In this document: positions 11,069 to 23,108 of the stretch, piece after piece | How the letters are laid out: the number at the start of each line of letters is the position of its first letter | Numbering within the stretch: position 1 is the first letter of the stretch | Assembly: GCF_030704535.1 (NCBI RefSeq) | Contig: NC_081820.1 | Location: 26,889,001 to 26,953,000 of the forward strand | Direction of reading: 5' to 3' | Origin: Vitis vinifera | Lineage: Eukaryota; Streptophyta; Magnoliopsida; Vitales; Vitaceae | DNA length: 64,000 nt | Position numbers and translations under genes: made by a program | The notes under the pieces: generated by a model | Databases searched by the model: none | What the model was told of the DNA's origin: nothing | What the model saw: the letters and a program-made list of their open reading frames with translations, nothing else

Positions 11069-14000
11069 ATGTTCTTGCTACTCCCTTGCTGTGTTCTCCT
11101 CTCCCTTCCGTTTCTTTTAGCTTCATCAGCCTCGATATCCCCAGCTGCCAGTTATCTTCTCCAGTTTCGAAGCAGTCTTCCCAAGTCTTCTCAGCATCTC
11201 TTGCCATGGAATAAGTCTGATTCACCTTCTCACTGCCAATGGCCAGGAGTTTCTTGCTACTCCAATGATGATCCTGAAGTCAAGTCCTTAAACCTCTCTG
11301 GCTATGGACTGTCTGGAATCTTGGCCAACTCCATCTCCCATGTCTGCAGCCATAAGCATTTGCTCTCCCTTGATCTCAGCATCAACAACTTCACTGGTGG
11401 AATCCCTCAGCTGCTGGGAAACTGCAGCCGACTGAGTACGATTCTCCTTAATGACAATGGCCTCCAAGGATCAATCCCTGCTCAGATTTTCTCAAAGCAG
11501 CTGTTAGAACTCAACTTGGGGACTAACTTGCTCTGGGGTACGATTCCTTCTGAGGTAAGATTATGCAGGAATCTTGAATATTTAGGACTGTACAACAATT
11601 TCTTATCTGGGGAGATTCCAAGAGAATTATTCTCTCTACCAAAGCTGAAGTTTCTGTATTTGAACACCAATAATCTCACTGGAACTTTACCAAACTTCCC
11701 ACCATCATGTGCCATTTCTGATCTTTGGATTCATGAGAATGCTCTCTCTGGATCTTTACCTCATTCTCTGGGAAACTGCAGAAACCTCACTATGTTCTTT
11801 GCATCTTATAACAACTTTGGAGGGATCATTCCACCAGAGATCTTCAAAGGTCTGGTGCAGCTTGAATTTCTCTATCTTGATTCCAACAAACTTGAGGGGC
11901 AGATCCCAGAGACTTTGTGGGGTCTTGGGGAGTTAAAAGAGCTTGTTCTTTCGGGGAATATGCTTAATGGGAGAATACCTGAAAGGATAGCTCAATGCCA
12001 TCAGCTAGCTGTTCTATCACTCTCGACTAATAATCTGGTTGGGCAGATTCCTCCATCAATTGGAAGTCTCAAAGATCTATACTTTGTTTCTCTCTCTGAT
12101 AACATGCTTCAAGGCTCATTGCCTCCAGAGGTTGGAAATTGTAGTTCTCTAGTTGAACTTAGGCTCCAGAACAACTTGATTGAAGGGAGAATCCCCTCAG
12201 AAGTCTGCAAACTTGAGAATCTTGAGGTATTTCACTTGTTCAACAATCATATCAAGGGCCGAATTCCTCAGCAGATAGGAAGAATGAGCAACCTTGTGGA
12301 GTTGGCTCTGTATAACAATAGCTTGACTGGTAGAATTCCATCAGGGATTACCCATTTGAAAAAACTCACATTCCTGTCCTTAGCGGACAATAATCTCACT
12401 GGGGAGGTGCCTTCTGAGATTGGGAGAAACAACTCTCCTGGTCTAGTTAAGTTGGATTTAACTGGGAATCGCCTTTATGGACTGATTCCTTCATATATAT
12501 GCAGTGGCAATAGCCTTTCAGTTTTGGCTCTTGGAAACAATAGTTTCAATGGGACTTTTCCAGTTGAACTTGGAAAATGCTCTTCTCTTAGGAGAGTGAT
12601 TCTTAGTTATAATCTTCTGCAAGGGAGTATACCAGCAGAATTGGATAAGAACCCAGGAATTTCTTTCTTAGACGCTCGAGGAAACTTGCTGGAAGGCAGC
12701 ATACCCCCAGTGGTTGGTTCTTGGAGCAACCTCTCAATGCTTGATCTTTCAGAAAATAGGCTATCTGGCTCTATACCTCCTGAGCTTGGAATGCTGGGAA
12801 ATCTTCAAATGTTACTACTTTCTTCAAACAGACTGAATGGAAGCATTCCTCCTGAGCTGGGGTATTGCTCACAAATGATCAAAATGGACCTCAGCAAGAA
12901 CTCTCTCAGAGGAAACATTCCTTCAGAGATCACTTCATTTGTGGCCCTGCAGAACCTTCTCCTTCAAGACAACAACCTCAGTGGAGTGATTCCAGACTCA
13001 TTCTCTTCACTAGAGAGTCTCTTTGACTTGCAGCTTGGAAACAACATGCTTGAAGGCTCTATCCCTTGCAGCTTAGGCAAACTTCACCAGCTCAATTCAG
13101 TACTTAACCTGAGCCACAATATGCTCTCTGGTGAAATCCCCAGATGCCTCAGCGGTTTAGACAAGTTACAGATTCTTGATCTCTCAAGCAACAATTTCTC
13201 TGGAACGATTCCGCCTGAACTGAACAGCATGGTGTCCCTTTCCTTTGTGAACATATCATTCAACCATCTCTCTGGGAAAATACCAGATGCCTGGATGAAA
13301 TCAATGGCTTCATCTCCAGGGTCTTATCTAGGAAACCCAGAACTCTGCCTGCAGGGAAATGCAGATAGAGATAGTTATTGTGGGGAAGCAAAAAACTCCC
13401 ATACAAAAGGCCTAGTGCTGGTTGGCATCATTCTAACTGTGGCGTTCTTTATAGCATTACTCTGTGCTGCAATTTATATAACCTTGGATCATCGACTCAG
13501 GCAGCAACTTTCCTCCCAGACTCGATCTCCTCTTCATGAGTGCCGATCAAAGACTGAGGATTTGCCCGAGGATTTGAAACTAGAAGATATTATAAAGGCG
13601 ACAGAAGGGTGGAATGATAGGTATGTGATTGGAAGAGGCAAGCATGGAACTGTTTACAGGACAGAAACTGAGAACTCCAGAAGGAACTGGGCTGTGAAGA
13701 AGGTGGATTTGTCTGAGACAAACTTCAGCATTGAGATGAGGACTTTGAGCTTGGTTAGGCACAGAAATGTTGTGAGAATGGCAGGATATTGCATCAAAGA
13801 TGGCTATGGTTTCATTGTGACCGAGTATATGGAAGGTGGGACCCTCTTTGATGTGCTGCATTGGAGAAAACCTCTGGTTTTGAACTGGGATTCACGGTAT
13901 CGTATCGCTCTTGGCATAGCTCAAGGCCTTTCTTATCTTCACCATGATTGTGTGCCACAAATCATACACAGAGACGTGAAATCAGACAACATCTTGATGG

Positions 14001-14587
14001 ATTCTGAATTGGAGCCAAAGATTGGAGACTTTGGATTGGCAAAACTGGTTTCTGATGATTCTGATGCAAGTTCTACAATGTCTGCAATTGTAGGAACACT
14101 CGGCTACATAGCACCAGGTTGGTTTCATCTTTAGCATACGAACTTCCCTACTCCATTGATCTATAAGACTGACCATCAGAAGCTTACCTCTCTGAATTCT
14201 TTATCTTCTCCTCGTGTTCCAGAAAATGGACACTCAACCCGGTTGACAGAGAAATGTGATGTGTACAGCTATGGAGTCATTTTGCTAGAGCTTCTCTGCA
14301 GAAAACTGCCAGTGGACCCTTCCTTTGAAGAAGGCCTGGATATTGCGTCCTGGACAAGGAAGAACTTGCAGGAGAACAATGAATGCTGCAGCTTCCTTGA
14401 TGTGGAAATTGGTTCCTGGAATGTAGATGAACAATGGAAGGCATTGAAGCTGCTGGAGTTGGCACTGGATTGCACTGAACTGGAGCCTGGCATAAGGCCC
14501 TCTATGAGAGATGTAGTGGGATATCTTATAAAGTTGAATGATAAACAAGAAGGAACTGTACACACCAGAGACAATTCAGGTTCTTAA
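11069..14587 (+). CDS. LRR receptor-like protein kinase, subfamily XI type
   Basis: Plasma-membrane receptor kinase that would sense an extracellular ligand, probably a peptide, and signal by Ser/Thr phosphorylation. Exons 11069-14117 and 14223-14587 give 1137 residues; the 105 bp intron splits the kinase APE motif. Order: signal peptide (MFLLLPCCVLLSLPFLLASS), LRR N-cap with W-P-G-V-S-C, more than 20 LRRs of the L-x-G-x-I-P type with many N-glycosylation sites, a transmembrane helix at about 781-805, then the kinase. The glycine loop GRGKHGTVY (about 853), the lysine in WAVKKV, HRDVKSDN (about 966) and DFG (about 986) are intact, so it looks an active RD kinase. I chose the ATG at 11069 because it starts a good signal peptide; an in-frame ATG at 10919 would add 50 unlikely residues. 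The kinase resembles the PEPR-like branch. The ligand is unknown. Confidence 0.93.
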
Positions 14588-15075
14588 CATTCAACACATT
14601 TGTTTACAGATACTGAACAGCAGGTGATTGTTCCAGTCATTGAAGAACTTCCTTCACACTTGAAACCACTCAAGAAGAATCCAGCAAGGAAGCTAAAAGA
14701 GTTTGGTGAATGAGTTCAGGTTATGGGACCCATCTTTCTGAGCAAAGTAATCGGGATTGTAAGGGGGGTATGCAGGGTGAACTTAATTTTCATTCAAGAC
14801 ATTTTAGCTCCCATAAGAAACTATTCTGCCATCCAAGCTTAGGTGCTTTTGTTTTAGGTCAAAATAAGAGTCATCATGCACTGGAGATAGAAATCTCAAA
14901 TAACAAAAAAAGCAATTTTTGCCCGATATAAAACTGTCAAACAAATCATGACATTGAGAGTATATAGCATACAGACCAGTAGGGTTGTGATTATTCTTTA
15001 GAATACGGGAAAAAAGGGCCTAAAGAACCTACTGGCATGATAAGTAGACATAATTGGAAAGCCGCATCAAGGTAT
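14588..15075. other. Convergent 3' region, with 41 in-frame codons after the kinase stop
   Basis: Between two convergent genes. The kinase frame stays open for 41 codons after its TAA, ending at TGA 14711-14713, and the peptide (for example HLKPLKKNPARKLKEFGE) looks protein-like. The rest is 3' UTR-like with no further gene. Confidence 0.4.
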
Positions 15076-18000
15076 CTACTCTGTTGCTTCCACAGACTGC
15101 GAGGCCTCAACCTCTTTCAATTTCTCCAGGGCAGAGATTCGTGCATCCAGGGAATCATTAAGGCCTTTCATCTGGAGAAACAAGACATGGAAATTTGAGA
15201 TTTGAAATGAATATCAAACTGAGCACCGTATCCATGATTCAAGAAAAACAAAACGAAAATCCAAACCAATATGGTTCCAGTCACACACTGAAAAAGTTTA
15301 ATAATTGTTAAATAGTTCCAGATAGCTTGAAAAGCAGGGATACTTTGAAAGGAGGAAACAAGATGAGGTCCTCATCCCATCCATAAGGACCAAGCTTTAG
15401 ATCATTCCAAAGAAATTATTTGCACTTAATTCAGATGAACAGGGAAAGGTTTCATCTTAGGAAGATGAAGACTATTTTGTCTATTTCCTGTTCTGGTTTG
15501 TCATAAAGACAAGCATATCTAAATGAACAATTAAAAATTGTTGAATTTCGGATATACCATGATGAAGGGTGCCAGAAATTAACAACTCCTTTCAACTCTC
15601 TGAATTTCCAGAACATAAAAGTCCAGTAAAACAAGAATGCAAGATACTTCACATGTTTTCATCCTAAATCTCCCAAGATGCATGAAGCTCAAAAGTTAAT
15701 TGAATGTCTAAGAGTTTCTTGCTGGAGGGTTCTCCATGATTGTTATCTGATTACGAATAACTTGATACACATGAGCAAGAAGCAAGGAATCTAAATCATA
15801 ATTGCCAGGATGAATGTGATAAAATTGGTAGCCTCTTGCATCTTGGCTTATCACTCTCTCTTATACCTTTCAGCATTTTCTTTTTGAATGGTTTCAACTT
15901 TAGGCCCATGCTTTTCTTTGGACAATGTAAATGAAGTTTCTTTCAGATTTTCAGTGCTTAACAATAATAATTCATAAAGGCTCCGTTTGGATCAACAAAA
16001 GTGTGAGAGAAAGGAAAAGAAGAAGACAAGGAAAAAAAATTAAGGAAAATAAAAGAAAAGTTTGAGCTCAATAATTAATTTCTCCACTACTTCTCCTATT
16101 TTATTTCCCTTTTATACAAAAAATGAAGTATTGGAAGTTCATAATTTTCATTTGATTTCACTTTCCTTCATATTTTCCATGACAAACCAAATAAGAAAAT
16201 TTGAATTTCTTCCTATATTTTTTGCCTTTTCATAGTACTTTCTAAGATTCAAATAAAAGCATAAATGAATTAAAATGTTTTTTTTTTTTTTTGATAAATG
16301 TAAATGAATTAAAATGCTAATTTCAAAAGATACCAAGAAATGATGAAGTTCTATGTAAAAGCACTAGCTCACAAGATGGTTAACAAAGAAGAAATGCTTC
16401 TAAGAAGAAGAACCAATCTGATTCTCCTTGTGCATGTATCATGTGGAAGAAGGCTGCAAAATCTAAGCAAGTTTTCCATCCTTGAATGCTAAGTTGCCTC
16501 CCACATTACAAAACCATGCTTACAACTCAGCTTGAATTGGTTAGTTTCTCCCTCCACAACCACATCACTCTTGAGTTCCATGATTCCATGGTATGGAGTT
16601 TGAAGAGGAATGTGATTATCAAAGTTCACTACAAGTCACCACTTGGTGCATTTAAATGGCTAGGTTTCACAAATCATGTTCTTCCAATTCATCCTACCAG
16701 TGAGATAGAAGCCTCCACATTATAATCATTCTTGTACTGATAACCAACCTACATAACACCTCAAACCATTCACCATCCTTAGATTGTGCAACAATATACC
16801 AGACTAGGCTGTCCAATATAAATGTTCATGGACTTCCATTTTCACCAACAAACAACATAGCCTCAGTGACAGCAAGATATTCAAACATTTTGTTCATACT
16901 TCATCAAATTAACTCTCAGATAACCAACCTATGCACCATCTCAAATCATCCACCACCCTTAGATTGTGCAACGATATACATATCCACATACTTCCATTTC
17001 CACCAATAAACAATATACCTAGATATGAAACCTACCTGGTGCAAATTACAAGACTATCCAAACATTTTGTCCATACTTCAAATTTTTTTTATATAAGAAA
17101 CAACGATTTCATCACATTGAAATATTAAGTACAAAGAAGGTGAGAAATCCTTCCAAGAAGTACACAATCATCTCTACACAAAGTCTAATTAAAAAAGACA
17201 GATAAGCGTATACTAGTTCAAAAAGTCAAATCTAGCTATAATTCATAGAGATATAAAAATCTCCTACAAAAGAAACCATATGTCTAGCTTCACATTTTGC
17301 TAATGCATCTATCACATGATTACTTAAGCAAGGACCCCAAGAGAAGAAGCATCCTAACTCTGAAGAGATATCAATAATTTGGCAAAACCACCCATCAAAC
17401 TTCCATGGTCCTCTTTCTTTCTTAGTCGCCCATGATATGACAATAGCAAAATCACCTTCATTCATACCCAACAACCAACCAATATACCACCTCAAATCCT
17501 GCATCATCCTGGATTGTGCACCAATATACAAATCCACATACTTCCATTTCTGCTAATAAACAACACAACCTAATTAACACCAAGATACCGGACTTCCTTG
17601 ATGCAAATTACAATATTGTGCTAACATTTTGTTCATACTTCATTCATATTAACCCGCGATGACTAGCCTATGCAGTTACTCAAAACATCTAAGACTCTTA
17701 GATCCTGCAACATCACACATCCATGCACTTCCATTTCCATCAATAAACAACAAGCCTAATTAAAACCAAGAATTTAGACCTGTTGGTGAAAATTTACTAT
17801 ATTATTCAAACACTTTGTTCACCTTAACCCCATAAAGAAAAAACCCATCACAATATCTATGTTTGCTCAATTCAATTCAACCCAATTCCACCTAACTGGG
17901 GTCAGATGCATAATCCTTGAAAACATCCTTAGAAACAATATCTACAATAACTTAATTAATAATTTATAATAATAATACCCTTATGTAAAAATGTAATTAT

Positions 18001-18321
18001 TTATATGGGGCAAGAAGAAAAGGCAAGCAACTTGCTTCTTATATCTTCAATGAAGTTCAAATTTTCTACATATACGATATGGGTCTTGTAGATACTACAA
18101 ATATATGAAGCAAAGGAAACAAGGAGAGAAAGAGAGATCAAAACCTGTCGAGAGATTGATTCGTGGGCAACCTTGTAGTCCTTGTGAAGAATATAGAGAC
18201 CCAAAAATGACGCCGTTGCGGCGCCGGCGAAAAAGGACGCTAATCTGACCCTCAGCACAAACCCCATTTTCCTCCCCTTCGTCTTCCGAACCGATCCTGA
18301 TGAAGCAGTTCGATCCCTCAC
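15076..18321 (-). CDS. Small single-pass membrane protein of unknown function
   Basis: Two exons, 18321-18145 and 15171-15076, join in phase 0 with consensus borders (CAG/GTTTTG, TCTCCAG/ATG) to give 90 residues. A basic N-terminus (RKTKGRK) precedes one hydrophobic helix (LASFFAGAATASFLGLYIL, about 27-45). A short soluble tail ends in an amphipathic, possibly coiled-coil stretch (LNDSLDARISALEKLKEVE). A second ATG at residue 19 (MGFVLRV) could be the true start. It may be organellar or endomembrane; I do not recognise the family. The intron of 2973 bp is very large for such a gene and is full of diverged repeats. The gene is divergent from the GIF gene. Confidence 0.75.
15172..18144 (-). other. 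Large intron of the small membrane protein gene
   Basis: 2973 bp without a gene. About 15978-16230 has a CCGTTTGGAT start and ACCAAATAAG end, like a degraded MITE. About 16738-17800 holds diverged repeats (listed separately). An open frame at 17232-17537 (-) contains NHVIDALAKCEA, vaguely like the end of a LINE RNase H domain, so part of this intron may be a decayed LINE. That last point is weak. Confidence 0.5.
16738..17800. repeat. Diverged long repeats inside intron
   Basis: A block beginning like GATAACCAACCTA, followed by TTAGATTGTGCAAC, CATACTTCCATTTC and CATTTTGTTCATACTTCA, recurs at about 16738, 16919, 17466 and 17656. The first two copies are about 180 bp apart. The copies differ at many positions, and about 370 bases of other sequence separate the second and third. 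Confidence 0.6.
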
Positions 18322-18636
18322 CGCCTTTTTCTAGCTCGTCCTCCTCTTTAAACGACGTCGTTTTATTTAAAACGATGCCGTTTATTTGGATGACGACGTC
18401 GTTTTAGTTAAGGTTAAATATGAGGATGCTATCTAAACGGCGTCGTTTCTGACCTTGCCAAGATCATTCTCCACATCAGATACTATATATATACTATTCA
18501 GCCTGTAATACAGCGATACCATCAAGGACTCCAACTCCATCTCTTCTTCTCATTCTGCGAAGCTAGGGTTAGGGTTAAGGTTAGGGTTAGAGTTAGAGTT
18601 AGAGTTGAGCTTTTTGTGGAAGCAGGAGGTGTGGAG
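18322..18636. promoter_or_regulatory. Divergent promoter between membrane-protein and GIF genes
   Basis: Only 315 bp separate the two start codons. Four near-identical palindromes of the form AAACGRCGYCGTTT lie at 18350-18363, 18370-18383, about 18393-18402 (core) and 18435-18448. They are followed by a TATA-like run (TATATATATA near 18484) placed for the GIF gene. The palindromes are symmetrical, so they could serve both directions. The binding protein is not known to me. Confidence 0.65.
18564..18606 (+). promoter_or_regulatory. Telobox-like (TTAGGG-type) cluster in the GIF leader
   Basis: Tandem AGGGTTAGGGTTAAGG-type motifs grading into AGAGTT repeats, 30-70 bases before the GIF ATG. Single teloboxes (AAACCCTAA on the other strand) are frequent in 5' leaders of plant genes active in dividing cells. 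Here about six units are clustered. Confidence 0.7.
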
Positions 18637-21074
18637 ATGCAGCAGCAACCACCACAGATGATGAACATTGCGCCTTCATTTCCTCCCACCGCCATCACCA
18701 CTGAGCAGATTCAGAAGGTGTTCTTCTCTGCGACTTTTCACTGATTCTTTCTTTCTTTTCGAATCTATGATCTGTTTGTTTTGCGGGAAACCGTGGGGAA
18801 ATGATAAAAAGGGAAAACTTGTGAATCATACAGCTGACAGGCCAACCCGAGTTTTGTTTTCCTTCTACGTTTTTTTTTTCTCATGTGAATTCTCGCCAAC
18901 CAAACAGAGAATTTCAGAGCTTTTATGAATTTTGAAATGTTGGGTAATAGGATTATTGAACAACTGGGCTTTTGATTTTGTAAATTTATACAGGAAAACA
19001 ATGGGTGTAATTTGATTGAAGTAGACCTTCTGATTTGCCTCTCTTGGGGCGATTTGGTGTAGAGACTTTTGTAAAAGGGATTGAGTTGAAAAAATAGAAC
19101 AATGTAATTACGAACAGGGCTAGGACTAAATAGGCACTTTGGATTTGTTTTTATTTTTTAATTCATAGGTTTTGTGATCTCTTAATATAGTACTGGATTG
19201 GGTTGTGAAGGATATATTAATGAACATGTTCCTGGGAAAGGGTTGATTCCTTTTGATTAAGGATTCACCCATTGGTGGCACCTGAATTGTGCCCTGAAAC
19301 TAGGGGTCTAAAATTGGTTTGCTGATTTTTATTCTCGATGCAGTATCTGGATGAGAACAAACAATTGATTCTGGCAATTCTGGAAAACCAGAACCTTGGA
19401 AAACTCGCCGAGTGTGCCCAGTAAGTAACAATTTTAATACTATGAAGTATGGCTTCAATGATACCATCTCCATTCTTTATAAGCATGGATAAAAATTTGT
19501 TTTTATATTTTTTTCAATGATTCACATCATATCCATGTTTTTTTGCTGTGAGTGAGAATGAAGAGTGCTTATGGATGCTTTGTACTGTTTCCAATTTGGG
19601 GATACTTTATATGGCTAGTTCTTATGGAATAAGGTGTTTGATACAATAAATCATTCATTGTTGGTGAAGTAACAAGGGAAATATCCATAATCTGTCACGG
19701 GGGGTTTTGTATCCATAAGACTGGTTTAGTGTAGTTAACTGATGGGGCTTTTGTTTGTTCAGCGATTAACTTCTGTATCTAGTGAAGTTTGCAAGACCAA
19801 ATATTAGCTATTTATATTACAAAATTTTTTTTCTTCGTTCTACAGTTATGGACTTGTAAAATCTCAAGCATCTTCATGTGCCTAACATGAGCAGAAAGCT
19901 TCTTATGTAGAAAAATCTTGATGTAACAGTTGTGGTGTTGATCTTATGTTTTAGTTTCTCATCACTCATCAAGGCATGTGTTAGTTGTTATCTTTGAACA
20001 TAAGTAATGTAATTGGCATTATTTGGAGGGCCTAAAGGATGGATGATCATGGTTTCGACTTTTATTACCTTTTAAAATATTCTATCATTCAAATTGATGT
20101 TCTGGTTGTAAATTTCTGTAGAATTTCATGAAGTAGTTCCCATTTCTTTGATAGCTGCAGCTTTTTTTGAGGTTTAATTTAAATCCATGGATATAATAGT
20201 GTGAAGAAGTGGTCCAATAAACCTTCAAAGAACAAGACAAGAATACAGTTACACAATTTAGGTGAGGATTGTTGTACTTTAGTAACCCAAGAGAGTTTTA
20301 ATCTTGACAATGATAAACTTCTATTTTTAGTCTTGTAATCTGAGATGGCTTATGTTTCTTTGTTTATAAATTTCTTTATGGTCTTTTGGATAGCATGTGC
20401 ATTTATTTTGGCATCTCATGATGTGAAATAACTTGATTTTGGACCATCCAACTTATCCATGTTGGCTTGGTGTCCCAGAATCGTCCAACTTCTTTATGGT
20501 TCTGCATGGTATCTGTATATTTTGGGACCACCCATATGATGGTTTAATTGATCCAGATATCAAGCCCAGCTTCAGAAGAACTTGATATATCTAGCTGCAA
20601 TTGCTGATGCCCAACCACCAGCACCAACAGTGCCTCCTCAGGTTGGTTTTAAAAATAATCGGCATTCCAAAACCTAATATGGAAGTAGAACATCTTTCTT
20701 ACGTCCAACAAACTTTGCAGATGCCTATACATCATGCCATGCAACAAGGGCATTACATGCAACACCCTCAGGCTGCTGCAGCTCAGCAACAACCAGGCAT
20801 GTTTGGTGCAAAGTTGCCTTTCCAGCTTAGCGATCAGCAACAGCAGCAGCAGCATCATCTTCTACACCTCCAACAACAGCAACCCATCCAAGGGCTCATG
20901 GGCATGAGGCCTATCATCAACAATGGCATGCATCAGGCCATGCAAACTGGGCTTGGTGCTTTGAGCGGTCTCATGGATGTACGTGGAAGCAAGCCAGATG
21001 GCTCAGAGGTTGGTTCTGGTGATGGCCAAGGGAAGTCTGCTTCTGGACATGGCAGTGGAAATAGAGATTCCTAA
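18637..21074 (+). CDS. GIF: GRF-interacting factor (SSXT-family transcription coactivator), GIF2/3-like
   Basis: Coactivator that binds the QLQ domain of GRF proteins and links them to SWI/SNF chromatin remodelling. Four exons, 18637-18717, 19344-19420, 20557-20641 and 20721-21074, join in frame to 198 residues. The SNH/SSXT domain is complete over about residues 20-75 (TTEQIQKYLDENKQLILAIL, then ENQNLGKLAECAQYQAQLQK, then NLIYLAAIADAQPP). The rest is Gln/Met/His-rich (QQQQQQHHLLHLQQQQ) and ends in a Gly/Ser/Asp-rich tail, as in GIF2/GIF3 rather than GIF1/AN3. The start ATG opens the family's MQQQ N-terminus. The gene sits about 16 kb from a GRF gene, its partner class. Confidence 0.95.
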
Positions 21075-21415
21075 GGTCGAAGATAGTTCTAAGTGAGATG
21101 GCTGCAGGTGGTTAAACCATCTAGGGATGATAGTGTGTAGACCTTTTTGCGTACTGGCATATACATATCTACATATTTCAACACATATGAACAACCTTTC
21201 CCATCTCCACTGAATTTGTAGTTGTAGCATCTCCAATGAACAGCCTCTATTTTGATCACTGGTATACATCTACAGATCTCCATACATGTGAACAGCCATT
21301 ATCTTTTGTAGAATTGCTTTGTTTCTTTTTCACCAGTTATGACAGTGATGACATTGGTGCAAACAATGCTAATATACAGAGGATAGAATCGTTCTGGTCT
21401 CACACTCTGAACTCT

Positions 21416-21440
21416 GAGAGAGAGAGAGAGAGAGAGAGAG
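21416..21440. repeat. (GA)n microsatellite
   Basis: A pure GA dinucleotide run about 340 bases after the GIF stop codon, in or just past its 3' UTR. Confidence 0.9.
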
Positions 21441-23108
21441 TTGCAATTTCAGCAATGTTTGAGCTTTACATCCTTAGTCTGATGAACCCTGTAAAATCAG
21501 GGATTGGTATATGATTCCTTATCCGACTTTTCTGGTTTTACTTTACCTAGTATGATAAAATCGAAAATAATTAAATTAATTAGAAATTATATGTTTTAAA
21601 ATTATTTGATGTTTATATAATCAAGGAAAATGAGTTAAATGAATTTAAAGATGTATATAAAAATAATTTATTAATTTTAAATCTAATTTTTAGTTTCTTT
21701 CACTTTTTCTTTATAATCAAAGAAAATGAGTTAAATGAATCTAAAGATAGATATAAAAATAATTTATTAACTTTAAATCTAATTTTTATTTTCTTCTCTT
21801 TTTCCTTTTTATTTTCTTTCAAGTTTTTTGAGAACCAAACATAAAATAAAAAAAGGTAAGACCAATAGCAACATTTCACTTGTATAATTTGGTCATATGA
21901 ATTTATGCCTTACTCAGTCCCATTGTCCCCATTGTTTTACATTTTCATCCTAGTTTGTTTTTTGTATATGTACCTCAATTTCATATATTTATTATAACAT
22001 CATTCAATGAGCTAAATTTTATCTATCATACAGGACAAGATTCTAAGCTCGATAGATAGGCGAGATTGCCAATTCATGGATATCCCAATGGGCATCTAGA
22101 CCAGAAGTTGGTCAAAAAGTGCAGCTCGTCAAGAGAAAGTTCAACTTTCTTATTACTATTATTAGATGAAAATAAAATGATTTTTCTTCTTTAATTCCAC
22201 AATATAGACAGTAGGTTATCATGCATGGATTATTTATTATTATTTTTAATTTTTTTTATTTTATTTTTGGGCCATAAACGATTGAGCTGGAGTAGAACCA
22301 GCCACTTTGAGCTGCAACTTGAAAGCCAATTGAACCTTAAATCAAATTTCACCCCTTTGAAGCAAAAGCCTTTCAATTCCCAAAGGCCCACTCCATCTAC
22401 TTAGCCCTTAGGATCTGGGTTTGAACACTCATACAAGTAGGAAGAATGTTGAATACCTTGTTTTGATTAGGCATTGTTTCAACCCCACAACAGTTCTTAT
22501 GAATTGACAGTAAATCCAATTTTGGGAATCACCTTTTTTTTTTTTTGGATAATTAAGCATCCACAAACAAAATAGGTATGAGGTTTCAGATGAACAGGTG
22601 CAGTTGTGAGCATGAATACAACTGCAGCCAGTTGACTGTAAGGTTTTGAGTACTTAATAGAACACACCGAAAAAAGAAAACAGTTTCTCCAACAAAACAG
22701 CAGGAAAAATTCAGCTGATGGGTTCCAATGGGGAATTCTATAAAATGGAGAGAGAGGCCCACTGGAGATTCCAACCTGAGAGAAGAAAATGTTCTCCCCT
22801 CAAATCATGTCATCATCCCCAAATAAGCCCTGATCTGTGTCCTTTGTCCACATTCCTTGCAATAAGATTTATCAAACTGAGCCCAAATCATCTCCTGCCA
22901 AACAAATAATTGTTACTAAAACTAGCAATGGGGGGTTAATTGAATGGCCAAAAAAGAAAATAACAACTAGAAAATGATCTGCTGAATGGAAAATCACATA
23001 TCACACTAAATTTCTGTTTTTATCTGTTGGGGAAATCAGAAAAAATAGTCCATGGAGAATATAATGCAAACAATTATCAAAGTCATCATATGCCACTGGG
23101 GATACTTA
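21441..23108. other. Convergent intergenic region
   Basis: No gene is seen. About 21540-21845 contains two direct copies of a block of some 80 bases (AAAATGAGTTAAATGAATTT / AAAATGAGTTAAATGAATCT at about 21627 and 21723) ending GAACCAAACATAA, which looks like a decayed MITE. The right part probably includes the 3' UTR of the - strand gene that follows. Confidence 0.5.

Noticed and set aside
11019-11149. Possible 5' intron (donor TC/GTAAGT at 11019, acceptor TTTTAG near 11129)
   Set aside because: Removing it would delete the signal peptide that fits the protein class; the acceptor-like tract is explained by Leu/Phe codons.
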